From Novispirillum itersonii subsp. itersonii ATCC 12639 (GTDB taxonomy: Bacteria; Pseudomonadota; Alphaproteobacteria; Rhodospirillales; Rhodospirillaceae), in contig NZ_KB907356.1 in assembly GCF_000381985.1 (NCBI RefSeq), positions 1 to 35,536 of the forward strand: DNA of 35,536 nucleotides. Reading direction: 5' to 3'. The notes under the pieces were generated by a model. That model made no database searches. It saw only the letters and a program-made list of their open reading frames with translations, and was not told the DNA's origin. The position numbers were made by a program, and so were the translations under genes. Position 1 is the first letter of the stretch. Each line of letters opens with the position of its first letter. Of the stretch, positions 1 to 7,867 are shown one piece after another.

Positions 1-963
1 TGCGCCCCGGCGCTGGCGGCGGGCTGCACCGTGGTGGTGAAACCGGCGGAAGACACCCCGCTGTCGGCGCTGGCGCTGGCCGAACTGGCCGAGCAGGCCG
101 GTATCCCCAAGGGTGTGTTCAACATCGTCACCTGCGAACACGGTGCGGAAGTCGGCGGCGAGCTGACCGGCAGCCCGCTGGTGCGCAAGCTGTCGTTCAC
201 CGGCTCCACCGAAGTCGGCAAGCTGCTGATGCGTCAGTGCGCCGGTACGGTGAAGAAGGTGTCGCTGGAACTGGGCGGCAATGCGCCGTTCATCGTGTTC
301 GATGACGCCGATCTTGACGCTGCCGTGCAGGGGGCGATTGCCTCAAAGTACCGCAACGCCGGTCAGACCTGCGTCTGCGCCAACCGTATTCTGGTGCAGG
401 ACGGGGTCTATGATGCCTTCGCCGCCAAGCTGGCCGAGGCCGTCAAGGCCCTGAAGGTCGGCAACGGGGTTGAGGCCGGGGTGACCCAGGGCCCGCTGAT
501 CAACGAAGACGCCATCGCCAAGGTGGAACGTCTGGTCTCTGAAGCGGTTGCCAAGGGCGCAAAGCCGGAACTGGGCGGCAAGCGCCATGCCCTCGGCGGC
601 ACTTTCTTCGAGCCGACGATCCTGACCGGCGTCACCGCCGACATGTCGATCTTCTCGGAAGAAATCTTTGGCCCGGTGGCCCCGCTGTTCCGCTTCCACA
701 CTGAAGCCGAAGCGATCCAGATGGCCAATGATACCCCGTTCGGACTGGCCGCCTATTTCTACTCCCGCGATATCGGCCGCGTCTGGCGCGTCGCGGAAGG
801 GCTGGAATACGGCATCGTTGGCATCAACGAAGGCATCATCTCCACCGAAGTCGCCCCCTTCGGCGGCGTCAAGGAATCCGGCATCGGCCGTGAAGGCTCT
901 AAGTACGGCCTCGATGACTTCCTCGAGATCAAATACCTCTGCATGGGCGGCGTGAACGCGTAA
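1..963 (+). CDS. gabD: Succinate-semialdehyde dehydrogenase, C-terminal part (5' end outside window)
   Basis: Oxidises succinate semialdehyde to succinate with NAD(P)+, the last step of GABA breakdown in the cytoplasm. The frame is open from the first base, so the gene starts upstream; about 320 residues of the usual 480 are present. The first residues ([22 protein letters not shown]) are the aldehyde-dehydrogenase cofactor-binding segment. The general-base motif LELGGNAP and the catalytic loop [11 protein letters not shown] follow, with the nucleophilic Cys codon at 370-372. The second nearby Cys (CVC) is typical of GabD. The end matches the family ([25 protein letters not shown] in outline). 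gabT follows 109 bp downstream on the same strand, so the two form a GABA-degradation pair. Assignment to GabD rather than another ALDH rests on the motifs plus gabT linkage. Confidence 0.95.
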   Translation, partial: CAPALAAGCTVVVKPAEDTPLSALALAELAEQAGIPKGVFNIVTCEHGAEVGGELTGSPLVRKLSFTGSTEVGKLLMRQCAGTVKKVSLELGGNAPFIVFDDADLDAAVQGAIASKYRNAGQTCVCANRILVQDGVYDAFAAKLAEAVKALKVGNGVEAGVTQGPLINEDAIAKVERLVSEAVAKGAKPELGGKRHALGGTFFEPTILTGVTADMSIFSEEIFGPVAPLFRFHTEAEAIQMANDTPFGLAAYFYSRDIGRVWRVAEGLEYGIVGINEGIISTEVAPFGGVKESGIGREGSKYGLDDFLEIKYLCMGGVNA

Positions 964-984
964 CGCTCTGCTCTGACAGCCTTT

Positions 985-1014
985 CCCCGTCCGGCAATGA
1001 CCGGTCGGACGGGG
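985..1014 (+). other. Intercistronic hairpin between gabD and gabT
   Basis: A perfect 9-bp stem, CCCCGTCCG (985-993) with CGGACGGGG (1006-1014), lies in the gabD-gabT gap. No T tract follows it, so it is unlikely to be a strong terminator. It may protect the gabD 3' end or tune read-through into gabT (inference). Confidence 0.5.
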
Positions 1015-1072
1015 CCCCAAAACACCGTATGACTTTCTGATCTTCCCAATCTTTTGCGGAGAACCCTTTCCC

Positions 1073-2377
1073 ATGACCGCGTCCAACAATTCTGCTCTTC
1101 AGGCCCGTCGTGAGTCCGCCATTCCGCGCGGCGTCGGCACCATGCTGCCCGTGTTCACCGCCCGCGCTGAAGGGGCTGAGCTGTGGGACGTCGAAGGGAA
1201 GCGTTACATTGACTTCGCCGGCGGGATCGCCGTGCTGAACACCGGCCATAACCACCCGAAGATCAAGGCTGCCGTTGCCGCGCAGCTGGATAACTTCAGC
1301 CACACCTGCTTCCAGGTTACCCCGTATGAAAGCTATGTCGCGCTGGCTGAAAAGCTGAACGCGCTGGTTCCGGGCCCGACCCCCAAGCAGACCATGTTCG
1401 TCACCACCGGTGCCGAAGCGGTTGAAAACGCCGTCAAGATTGCCCGCCAGCACACCGGCCGCTCCGGCGTCATCGCCTTCAACGGCGCGTTCCATGGCCG
1501 TACCCTGATGGGCATGGCCCTGACCGGTAAGGTGCTGCCGTACAAGGCCGGTTTCGGTCCGTTCCCGGCGGAAATTTACCACGCCCCGTTCCCGACCGCT
1601 TACCGTGGCGTGTCGGTGGCTGACAGCCTGAAGGCGCTGGAAAACCTGTTCAAGTCCGACGTTGATCCGAAGCGTATTGCCGCGATGATCGTCGAGCCGG
1701 TGCAGGGCGAAGGCGGCTTCAACATCGCCCCGGCTGAATGGCTGCAGGCCCTGCGCAAGATCTGCGACGAACACGGCATTCTGCTGATCATCGACGAAAT
1801 CCAGACCGGTTTCGCCCGGACCGGCAAGATGTTCGCCGTCGAATACGCCGGTATCGAGCCGGACATGATGACCCTTGCCAAGTCGCTGGCTGGCGGGTTC
1901 CCGCTGTCTGCCGTCGTCGGCAAGAAGTCGGTGATGGACTCCTGCAACCCGGGTGGTCTGGGCGGCACCTACGCCGGTTCGCCGCTGGGCTGCGTCGCTG
2001 GTCTGGCCGTTCTCGACGTCATCGAGGAAGAAAAGCTGTGTGACCGCGCCAACACCATCGGTGCTCTGATGGTCGACCGCCTGAACGGCATGGCCAACCG
2101 CAACACCCTGTCCCCGGTGATCGGTGAAATCCGCGCCCTCGGTGGCATGGTGGCGGTGGAACTGCTGAAGAACCGCGACACCCGCGAGCCGGATGCCGAC
2201 CTGACCAAGGCGCTGGTGCAGAAGTGCGCCGCCAAGGGTCTGGTGATCCTGTCCTGCGGCACCTATGGCAACGTCATCCGCTTCCTGGTGCCGCTGGTGG
2301 CGTCCGATGCCCTCGTCAACGAAGGCATGGACGTTCTGGAATCCGCCCTGGAAGAGCTGGTCTCCGCCAAGGCGTAA
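1073..2377 (+). CDS. gabT: 4-aminobutyrate aminotransferase
   Basis: PLP-dependent class-III aminotransferase that moves the amino group of GABA to 2-oxoglutarate, giving succinate semialdehyde for GabD. The product is 434 aa, normal for GabT. Visible landmarks are the N-terminal substrate region (DVEGKRYIDFAGGIAVLNTGH), the cofactor-phosphate motif TTGAEAVENAVKIAR, FNGAFHGRT, the ring-stacking IIDEIQTGFARTG segment and the Schiff-base lysine K270 in TLAKSLAGGFPLS. The ATG at 1073 is preceded by GGAGA at 1058-1062, 10 nt away. It lies directly behind gabD on the same strand and ends at a structured region with a strong terminator. It is distinct in sequence from the second class-III aminotransferase downstream, which resembles the SpuC/omega-transaminase branch. 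Confidence 0.95.
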   Translation: MTASNNSALQARRESAIPRGVGTMLPVFTARAEGAELWDVEGKRYIDFAGGIAVLNTGHNHPKIKAAVAAQLDNFSHTCFQVTPYESYVALAEKLNALVPGPTPKQTMFVTTGAEAVENAVKIARQHTGRSGVIAFNGAFHGRTLMGMALTGKVLPYKAGFGPFPAEIYHAPFPTAYRGVSVADSLKALENLFKSDVDPKRIAAMIVEPVQGEGGFNIAPAEWLQALRKICDEHGILLIIDEIQTGFARTGKMFAVEYAGIEPDMMTLAKSLAGGFPLSAVVGKKSVMDSCNPGGLGGTYAGSPLGCVAGLAVLDVIEEEKLCDRANTIGALMVDRLNGMANRNTLSPVIGEIRALGGMVAVELLKNRDTREPDADLTKALVQKCAAKGLVILSCGTYGNVIRFLVPLVASDALVNEGMDVLESALEELVSAKA

Positions 2378-2417
2378 CACAGTACGCTACAGTACGTTTT
2401 CTGCTGAGTATCCCTTC

Positions 2418-2488
2418 GGAGACGGACGTGAGTGTCTCCCACTCCGGCTGCCCCTTCCCGGTCCTCTCCGGGACCGGTCGGCAGCCGG
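2418..2488 (+). other. Tandem stable hairpins between gabT and its terminator
   Basis: Two inverted-repeat structures lie in the 3' region of gabT. The first is GGAGAC (2418-2423) with GTCTCC (2434-2439). The second is a long nested stem: CCGGCTGCC (2444-2452) pairs with GGCAGCCGG (2480-2488), and inside it CCGGTCC (2458-2464) pairs with GGACCGG (2471-2477). Together with the terminator just downstream they make a continuous structured RNA of about 130 nt. No known riboswitch family was recognised. It may be a 3'-UTR stabiliser or a small RNA released from the gabT mRNA. Confidence 0.5.
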
Positions 2489-2498
2489 GGTCCCCTTG

Positions 2499-2551
2499 CG
2501 GGTGATCCGCGGTGCTGTGATAACGGACCGGACGGATCACCCGTTTTTTTT
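2499..2551 (+). terminator. Rho-independent terminator after gabT
   Basis: CGGGTGATCCG (2499-2509) is a perfect 11-bp inverted repeat with CGGATCACCCG (2533-2543), and an 8-T run at 2544-2551 follows immediately. This is a textbook intrinsic terminator on the plus strand ending the gabD-gabT unit. Its 23-nt loop is longer than usual. Confidence 0.88.
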
Positions 2552-2561
2552 AGAAAAGACG

Positions 2562-2642
2562 ATTGCGGCGGGATAAGCCAACCGCCTATGGGCCAGATAT
2601 AAAATTGCGATAAGACCCCTGTTACGCAATCTGGTATGCAAT
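2562..2642 (+). promoter_or_regulatory. Control region of the second aminotransferase with repeated ATTGCG/GCAAT motifs
   Basis: The 176 bp between the gabT terminator and the next gene is AT-richer than the flanks. It contains ATTGCG at 2562-2567 and 2604-2609, 42 bp apart (four helical turns). Inverted copies CGCAAT (2625-2630) and TGCAAT (2637-2642) follow. The 2604/2625 pair forms an inverted repeat. This looks like an operator cluster for a transcription factor acting on the gene at 2728. The factor is not in the window, and no convincing -35/-10 pair was found. Confidence 0.35.
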
Positions 2643-2727
2643 AGTCTGCCTTCAGAGCGGCCATCTTTTTCAGTTTCTGCTAAAAGTGCCGCGCCCACCT
2701 GCCCTGACAGATCCAAGGAGACTCCCC

Positions 2728-4095
2728 ATGTCGAACGCTTTGCGTGACGCTGATATCCGCTATGTGCTGCACCCCTACACCAATCTGGCTGCCCATGAGG
2801 AAAAAGGCCCGATGATCGCCGTGCGCGGTGACGGCGTGAAGGTCTTTGACATCAACGGCAAGGACTACATTGAAGGGATGGCCGGTCTGTGGTGCACCTC
2901 CCTCGGGTTTTCCGAACCGCGCCTGCGGGAAGCGGCCCTGCGCCAGATGGATGCCCTGCCGTTCTTCCATCAGTTCGGCCATAAATCCCACGCGCCGGGG
3001 ATTGAGCTGGCTGAACGCCTGATCGGCATGGCCCCGGCCGGACTGACCAAGGCATTTTTTGCCAACTCCGGGTCGGAAGCCAACGACACCGTGGTCAAGA
3101 TTGTTCGCTACATGAACAACATCCTTGGCCGCCCGCAGAAAAAGAAGATCATCGCCCGTGAGCGCGCCTATCACGGCGTGACGGTCGCCGCCGCCAGCCT
3201 GACCGGCCTGCCGGTCAATCACCGTGCCTTTGACCTGCCGATCGAAGGGGTGGTTCGCACCGGCTGCCCGCATCATTACCGGTATGCCCAGCCGGGCGAA
3301 ACCGAAGAAGCCTTCGCCACCCGCCTTGCCGCTGAACTGGAAGCCCAGATTCTGGCTGAAGGCCCGGAAACCGTCGCCGCCTTCATCGCCGAGCCGGTGC
3401 AGGGTGCCGGCGGGGTGATCATTCCCCCGGCGACCTATTTCGATAAGATTCAGGCCGTACTGAAAAAATACGACGTGCTGATGGTCGCCGATGAAGTCAT
3501 CTGCGGCTTTGGCCGGACCGGCAATGCCTGGGGCAGCCAGACCTACAATATCCGCCCCGACATCCTGACCTGCGCCAAGGCACTGTCGTCAGCCTATCTG
3601 CCGATTTCAGCGGTTCTGGTGTCTGATGACGTTTATCAGGCGGTCAAGAAGGGCTCGGCGGAAATCGGCTCTTTCGGGCATGGTTACACCTATTCCGCCC
3701 ACCCGGTGGCGGCGGCAGTGGCACTGGAAACCCTGAAGATCTATGAAGAACGGGATATCTTCGGTCACACCCGCGCCGTCTCCCCGACCTTCCTGAAGCA
3801 CCTGACCCGCTATGCCGCCCACCCGCTGGTCGGCAACGCCCGCGGCATCGGTCTGGTCGGTGCGCTGGAGCTGGTGGCCGATAAGACCACCAAAGAATCG
3901 TTCCCGCCCGCCGCTGCCATGGCCGCCAAACTGGTGGAACTGGCACAGGACGAAGGGCTGATCCTGCGGTCTCTGGCCGGGGATATCGTCTCCTTCTGCC
4001 CGCCGCTGATTATCACCGACGCTGAACTGGACGATATGTTTGCCCGCTTCGACCGTGCGATGGAACGGATGACCGCCCTGACCGGGATCGGCTGA
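2728..4095 (+). CDS. Class-III omega-aminotransferase (SpuC/putrescine- or GABA-pyruvate type)
   Basis: PLP-dependent transaminase of 455 aa, cytoplasmic. The sequence is close to the SpuC/aspartate-aminotransferase-family branch that uses pyruvate as acceptor for putrescine, GABA, beta-alanine or similar omega-amines. Motifs include MAGLWCTSLGF, FFANSGSEANDTVVK, the RAYHGVTVAAASLTG segment, FIAEPVQGAGGVI, VADEVICGFGRTG and the PLP lysine K284 in LTCAKALSSAYLPIS. The ATG at 2728 is chosen because AAGGAG (2715-2720) sits 7 nt upstream; a longer reading from 2686 lacks such a site. It stands as its own unit between two terminators, next to gabDT and a TAXI-TRAP system. A polyamine or omega-amine role linked to GABA is therefore likely, but the exact substrate cannot be read from sequence. 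Confidence 0.88.
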   Translation: MSNALRDADIRYVLHPYTNLAAHEEKGPMIAVRGDGVKVFDINGKDYIEGMAGLWCTSLGFSEPRLREAALRQMDALPFFHQFGHKSHAPGIELAERLIGMAPAGLTKAFFANSGSEANDTVVKIVRYMNNILGRPQKKKIIARERAYHGVTVAAASLTGLPVNHRAFDLPIEGVVRTGCPHHYRYAQPGETEEAFATRLAAELEAQILAEGPETVAAFIAEPVQGAGGVIIPPATYFDKIQAVLKKYDVLMVADEVICGFGRTGNAWGSQTYNIRPDILTCAKALSSAYLPISAVLVSDDVYQAVKKGSAEIGSFGHGYTYSAHPVAAAVALETLKIYEERDIFGHTRAVSPTFLKHLTRYAAHPLVGNARGIGLVGALELVADKTTKESFPPAAAMAAKLVELAQDEGLILRSLAGDIVSFCPPLIITDAELDDMFARFDRAMERMTALTGIG

Positions 4096-4125
4096 CCTCT
4101 TTCCCACCCCGTTCTGTGATGTCCG

Positions 4126-4161
4126 GCGCCCTGCATGTGAACCATGCAGGGCGCTTTTTTT
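4126..4161 (+). terminator. Rho-independent terminator after the second aminotransferase
   Basis: GCGCCCTGCATG (4126-4137) pairs perfectly over 12 bp with CATGCAGGGCGC (4143-4154), with a 5-nt loop and a 7-T tail at 4155-4161. It separates the aminotransferase from the TRAP genes. Confidence 0.93.
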
Positions 4162-4286
4162 GTATACATTCGCGCGACCGGGGTTAGGCTATTCAGAGCC
4201 ATCAAGGGCTGTGGCCCACCGCAGCCCTTTCGCATAAACCGGCGCTACGACCGGTCCACGATCAAAAATCCCCGGGAGGATCCTTC

Positions 4287-5243
4287 ATGAAAAAATCTCT
4301 GCTGGCCGCTGCCGTCGCCATCGGATCTCTGCTTGGCGCGACACAGGCGCAGGCGGAACAGTTCGTCAACGTGCTGTCCGGCGGCACCTCCGGCGTCTAT
4401 TACCCGCTGGGGGTCGCTCTCTCAAAAATCTATGCCGACAATATCAAAGATGTGCGTACCAGCGTGCAGTCCACCAAGGCCTCGGTGGAAAACCTGAACC
4501 TGCTGAACTCAGGGCGCGGCGAAGTTGCGTTCACCCTCGGGGACTCCCTGTCTTCGGCATGGGCCGGGGATGCGGAAGCGGGCTTCAAAGCCAAGCTGGA
4601 AAACCTGCGTGGTATTGCCGGGATTTACCCCAACTATATCCAGATCGTCGCCCGGGCCGACAGCGGCATCAAGACACTGGCTGACCTCAAGGGCAAGCGC
4701 GTTTCCGTCGGCCCGGCCAAGTCGGGGACCGAACTGAATGCCCGTGAAATTCTGGCTGCCGGAAAGCTCAGCTACTCCGACTTTGGCAAAACCGAATATC
4801 TCGCTTTCGGGGAAAGCGTGGAGCTGATGAAAAACCGTCAGCTGGATGCCGCCATTATCTCCGCCGGGCTTGGCGTGTCGGCAATCCGCGATCTGTCGGC
4901 CACCACCGCCATCACCGTCGTTGAAATTCCCGCAGCCACTGCTGCTGCCATTGTCAATCCGGTCTACATTTCCACCAAAATCCCGGCAGGCACCTACGAC
5001 GGCGTGACCACCGACACCAACACTGTCGCCATCAAAAATTTCCTCGTCACCCGGGCCGACCTGTCGGCGGATCTGGTCTATGAGATGACCAAGCTGATGT
5101 TTGAAAAACAGGCCGATCTGGTCAGCGCCCACAACGCGGCCAAGGAACTGAGCCTGACTGACGCCGTGAAGGGGATGCCGCTGCCGCTGCACCCCGGCGC
5201 AGAAAAGTACCTGAAGGAAAAAGGCGTCAGCATGACCCGCTGA
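4287..5243 (+). CDS. TAXI-family TRAP transporter substrate-binding protein
   Basis: Periplasmic receptor of a TRAP (tripartite ATP-independent) uptake system, 318 aa. Residues 1-23 form a Sec signal peptide (KK, a hydrophobic core, then cleavage after AQA). The mature protein begins with the hallmark TAXI segment VLSGGTSGVYYPLGVALSKIYAD. It continues through STKASVENLNLLNSGRGEVAFTLGDS and the IAGIYPNYIQIVARADSGIKTLADLKGKRVS-type region. GGGAGGA (4274-4280) lies 6 nt before the ATG. The fused permease and a DUF1850 protein follow, the usual gene set for TAXI-TRAP systems. TAXI receptors are often annotated as glutamate/2-oxoglutarate-like binders. Given the neighbours an amine, amino-acid or dicarboxylate substrate is possible, but this is inference. 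Confidence 0.95.
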   Translation: MKKSLLAAAVAIGSLLGATQAQAEQFVNVLSGGTSGVYYPLGVALSKIYADNIKDVRTSVQSTKASVENLNLLNSGRGEVAFTLGDSLSSAWAGDAEAGFKAKLENLRGIAGIYPNYIQIVARADSGIKTLADLKGKRVSVGPAKSGTELNAREILAAGKLSYSDFGKTEYLAFGESVELMKNRQLDAAIISAGLGVSAIRDLSATTAITVVEIPAATAAAIVNPVYISTKIPAGTYDGVTTDTNTVAIKNFLVTRADLSADLVYEMTKLMFEKQADLVSAHNAAKELSLTDAVKGMPLPLHPGAEKYLKEKGVSMTR

Positions 5244-5261
5244 GCCTGACGGCATCAGTCT

Positions 5262-5286
5262 GCCGGGGCTGCCTGTCATCCCCGGC
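5262..5286 (+). other. Intercistronic hairpin between binding protein and permease
   Basis: GCCGGGG (5262-5268) pairs with CCCCGGC (5280-5286) in the 84-bp gap. There is no T run. In binding-protein operons such stems commonly protect the 3' end of the receptor message, so that receptor is made in excess over permease. That role is inferred here. Confidence 0.5.
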
Positions 5287-5327
5287 GCTGTGCTGCGTTT
5301 CTGACTTTTCTGTGGGAACAACCCTCT

Positions 5328-7409
5328 ATGACTGCATCTTCGCCCGACACCGTTGATGACGGCGGCGTCCTGCACGCAGGCCTCGGTGAACGGACATCGT
5401 TTGCCGGCAAATTTCTGTTCCTGATCGCCATCGCCTTCTCTGTCTGGCAGATCTATGTCGCCGCCTACGCGCCGGTCTCCTCCATCGTTGCCCGGTCCCT
5501 GCACGTCGGCTTCATTCTGCTGCTGGTGTTCGCCCTGACCGCCCGGGCCCGCAAAGCGGGCGACTGGCGGATCTGGCTGGACTGGGGCCTCGGGTTGACC
5601 GGTTTTGCCCTCGCCTTTTACCACTGGGTGTTTGAAAGCGACCTGATCTTCCGGGCCGGGGAACCCAGCGACACCGATCTGATTGTCGGCTGCGTGGTGG
5701 TGGCACTGGTGTTTGAAGCCGCCCGCCGGGTCCTTGGCACCGCGCTGCCGGTGATCTGTGTGCTGTTCCTGTCCTATGCGCTGTTCGGCCAGTATCTGCC
5801 ATCCCCGCTGAATCATCGCGGTTACGGGTTTGATCAGGTGGTTGACCAGATGTTTCTCGGCACGGAAGGGGTTTATGGGATCCCGACGTATGTGTCAGCG
5901 ACCTACATCTTCCTGTTTATTGTTTTTGGGGCCTTCCTTGAACGTGCCGGCATTATCTCCCTGTTCAACGATCTGGCGATCGGTTCCGTCGGCCATTCAC
6001 AGGGGGGGCCGGCCAAAGTGGCGGTCATTTCCTCGGCCCTGATGGGCACCGTCAATGGATCCGGCGTGGCCAACGTGGTGACCACAGGTCAGTTCACTAT
6101 CCCGATGATGAAGCGCAGCGGCTTCACTGCGGCCTTTGCCGGGGCTGTCGAGGCCACTGCCTCAATGGGCGGGCAGATCATGCCGCCGGTGATGGGGGCC
6201 GTCGCCTTCATCATGGCAGAGACGCTTGGGGTCGGTTACGCCGAGATTGTCCGCGCCGCAGTCATTCCGGCCATCCTGTATTTTGCGACAGCCTTCTGGA
6301 TGGTTCACCTTGAGGCAAAACGCCTTGGCCTGAAGGGGATGGATAAAGCAACGCTGCCCAGCGTTTCGCGGGCCCTGCGGGAGCGTTGGCATCTGCTGAT
6401 CCCGCTTCTCCTTTTAGTGGTTCTCCTGTTCTCCGGGTTCACCCCCCTGTTTGCGGGAACGGTCGGTCTCGCCTTTACTGCCATCCTGATTCTCGGGTCC
6501 CGGATTACCACCACCATGGGGCCGATGACGCTGAAGATTCTGCTGTGGATTGTGATCGGCATTGCCAGCTCCGCTTTCTATAAACTCGGTATCACCGCCG
6601 TCTTCGGGGTGATTGCGGTTCTGGTCGGGGCACTGGTGTTCATCCGTGGGGGTAAGGAAACCCTGTCGCTGTGCGTTGAAGCACTGGCCGAAGGGGCCCG
6701 CCATGCCCTGCCGGTGGCGATCGCCTGTGCGCTGGTCGGGGTGATCATCGCCACCATGACCCTGACCGGGGCAGCCTCCAACTTCACCCGGGTCATCGTT
6801 TCGGTCGGTGAAAACAACCTGTTCCTGTCACTGCTGATGACGATGGTGGCCTGTCTGATCCTCGGCATGGGCATCCCGACAATCCCCAATTATATCATCA
6901 CCTCCTCCCTTGTCGGCCCGGCACTGGAAAACCTTGGTGTCCCGCTGATCGTCAGCCATATGTTCGTGTTTTACTTCGGCATCATGGCCGATCTGACGCC
7001 ACCTGTGGCACTGGCAGCCTTCGCCGCCTCCTCCATCGCCAAAGAATCGGCGATGAAAATCGGATTGCAGGCGATGCGGATCGCCATTGCCGGGTTTGTG
7101 GTGCCCTTCATGGCGGTCTATACCCCGGCCCTGATGTTGCAGAATACCGGCGATCTGCCCGCTGCAATCGGCTTTGTTCCGGCAGTGGCCTATGTGGTGG
7201 TCAAAGCCGTGCTGTCCGTCGGTCTGTGGGGTGCGGCCGCGATCGGTCATCTGTCGGTCAGGCTTCAGTGGTGGGAACGCCTGTGGGCCGCCGCTACGGC
7301 TTTCTGTCTGGTTGCCTCAATCCCGATGACCGACGAAATCGGCTTTGCCTCCGTCATCACCTTTGTTGGCTATCAGATCCTGCAGCATCGCCGTCGGGCA
7401 ACGGCGTGA
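5328..7409 (+). CDS. TRAP transporter fused permease (DctQ-DctM type, 4TM/12TM)
   Basis: Inner-membrane permease of 693 aa, combining the small (DctQ-like) and large (DctM-like) TRAP subunits as is normal for TAXI systems. Residues 25-165 hold the first hydrophobic helices. The DctM part follows, with the strongly conserved stretch GTVNGSGVANVVTTGQF, the IPMMKRSGF segment, ATASMGGQIMPPVMGAVAF, and a second-half counterpart GMGIPTIPNYIITSSLVGPAL. It is expected to drive uptake with an ion gradient, taking substrate from the receptor encoded just upstream. The C-terminal tail ends QHRRRATA, and its stop codon overlaps the next gene's start (GTGA). The substrate is unknown. Confidence 0.95.
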   Translation: MTASSPDTVDDGGVLHAGLGERTSFAGKFLFLIAIAFSVWQIYVAAYAPVSSIVARSLHVGFILLLVFALTARARKAGDWRIWLDWGLGLTGFALAFYHWVFESDLIFRAGEPSDTDLIVGCVVVALVFEAARRVLGTALPVICVLFLSYALFGQYLPSPLNHRGYGFDQVVDQMFLGTEGVYGIPTYVSATYIFLFIVFGAFLERAGIISLFNDLAIGSVGHSQGGPAKVAVISSALMGTVNGSGVANVVTTGQFTIPMMKRSGFTAAFAGAVEATASMGGQIMPPVMGAVAFIMAETLGVGYAEIVRAAVIPAILYFATAFWMVHLEAKRLGLKGMDKATLPSVSRALRERWHLLIPLLLLVVLLFSGFTPLFAGTVGLAFTAILILGSRITTTMGPMTLKILLWIVIGIASSAFYKLGITAVFGVIAVLVGALVFIRGGKETLSLCVEALAEGARHALPVAIACALVGVIIATMTLTGAASNFTRVIVSVGENNLFLSLLMTMVACLILGMGIPTIPNYIITSSLVGPALENLGVPLIVSHMFVFYFGIMADLTPPVALAAFAASSIAKESAMKIGLQAMRIAIAGFVVPFMAVYTPALMLQNTGDLPAAIGFVPAVAYVVVKAVLSVGLWGAAAIGHLSVRLQWWERLWAAATAFCLVASIPMTDEIGFASVITFVGYQILQHRRRATA

Positions 7410-7867
7410 CTGTCGGCGCAATCCTGACCCTCTGTCTTGCCATACAGGGGGGGCCAATGCTCCCCCTGTATGAGACCTCTCTCTCCGGTGAGGCCTCTGT
7501 CACCCCGGTAAAGTCTGCCCCTTTGGAACGGTTCACCCTGCGCTGGCTGCATTCGGTGGAAAAGATCCCGTGGGAAGAACACTGGTCAGTGACACCGCAG
7601 GGCCTGCGCCTTGGCCGGGTTCGGATTGAAGGGACTGGAGCAGGCATGGAACCCCCGCCGGACGCTCGGGTGATCAATGGCGGAATCGAGTATTCCGCGG
7701 CAGACCGACCGCCGGTGGATCGCCTGATTTTACCCGACAGTGACTTTACCGGGCCGATCACCCTGTGCCGGGAAGACGCCACCGGATGTCAGCCTCTGCG
7801 GGACCTGATCCACAGATTCGCCGACGACCCCCGCCCGCTTGTTCTGTCTCCCTGCCGTGGCGGCTAA
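7406..7867 (+). CDS. DUF1850 protein, TAXI-TRAP accessory
   Basis: Short protein (153 aa from the GTG at 7406) with the DUF1850 signature: LRWLHSVEKIPWEEHW, then RIEGTGAGMEPPPDA, a GG-IEYS strand region and paired cysteines near the end (LCREDATGC). DUF1850 genes are regularly found beside TAXI-TRAP permeases; their biochemical role is not established. The start is placed at the GTG overlapping the permease stop by 4 nt, implying translational coupling. A reading from 7226 would lie wholly inside the permease and has no family similarity. The N-terminus is hydrophobic (VGAILTLCLAIQGG), so it may be membrane-anchored or exported. Its TAA overlaps the stop codon of the convergent kinase gene. 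Confidence 0.85.
   Translation: MTVGAILTLCLAIQGGPMLPLYETSLSGEASVTPVKSAPLERFTLRWLHSVEKIPWEEHWSVTPQGLRLGRVRIEGTGAGMEPPPDARVINGGIEYSAADRPPVDRLILPDSDFTGPITLCREDATGCQPLRDLIHRFADDPRPLVLSPCRGG

Noticed and set aside
929-2380. 483-codon open frame on the minus strand across gabT
   Set aside because: It mirrors gabT in a GC-rich gene, has no family motifs, and gabT itself is unambiguous.
7226-7405. Longer DUF1850 protein starting inside the permease gene
   Set aside because: The extra residues are a shadow of the permease frame. The GTG overlapping the permease stop is the natural coupled start.
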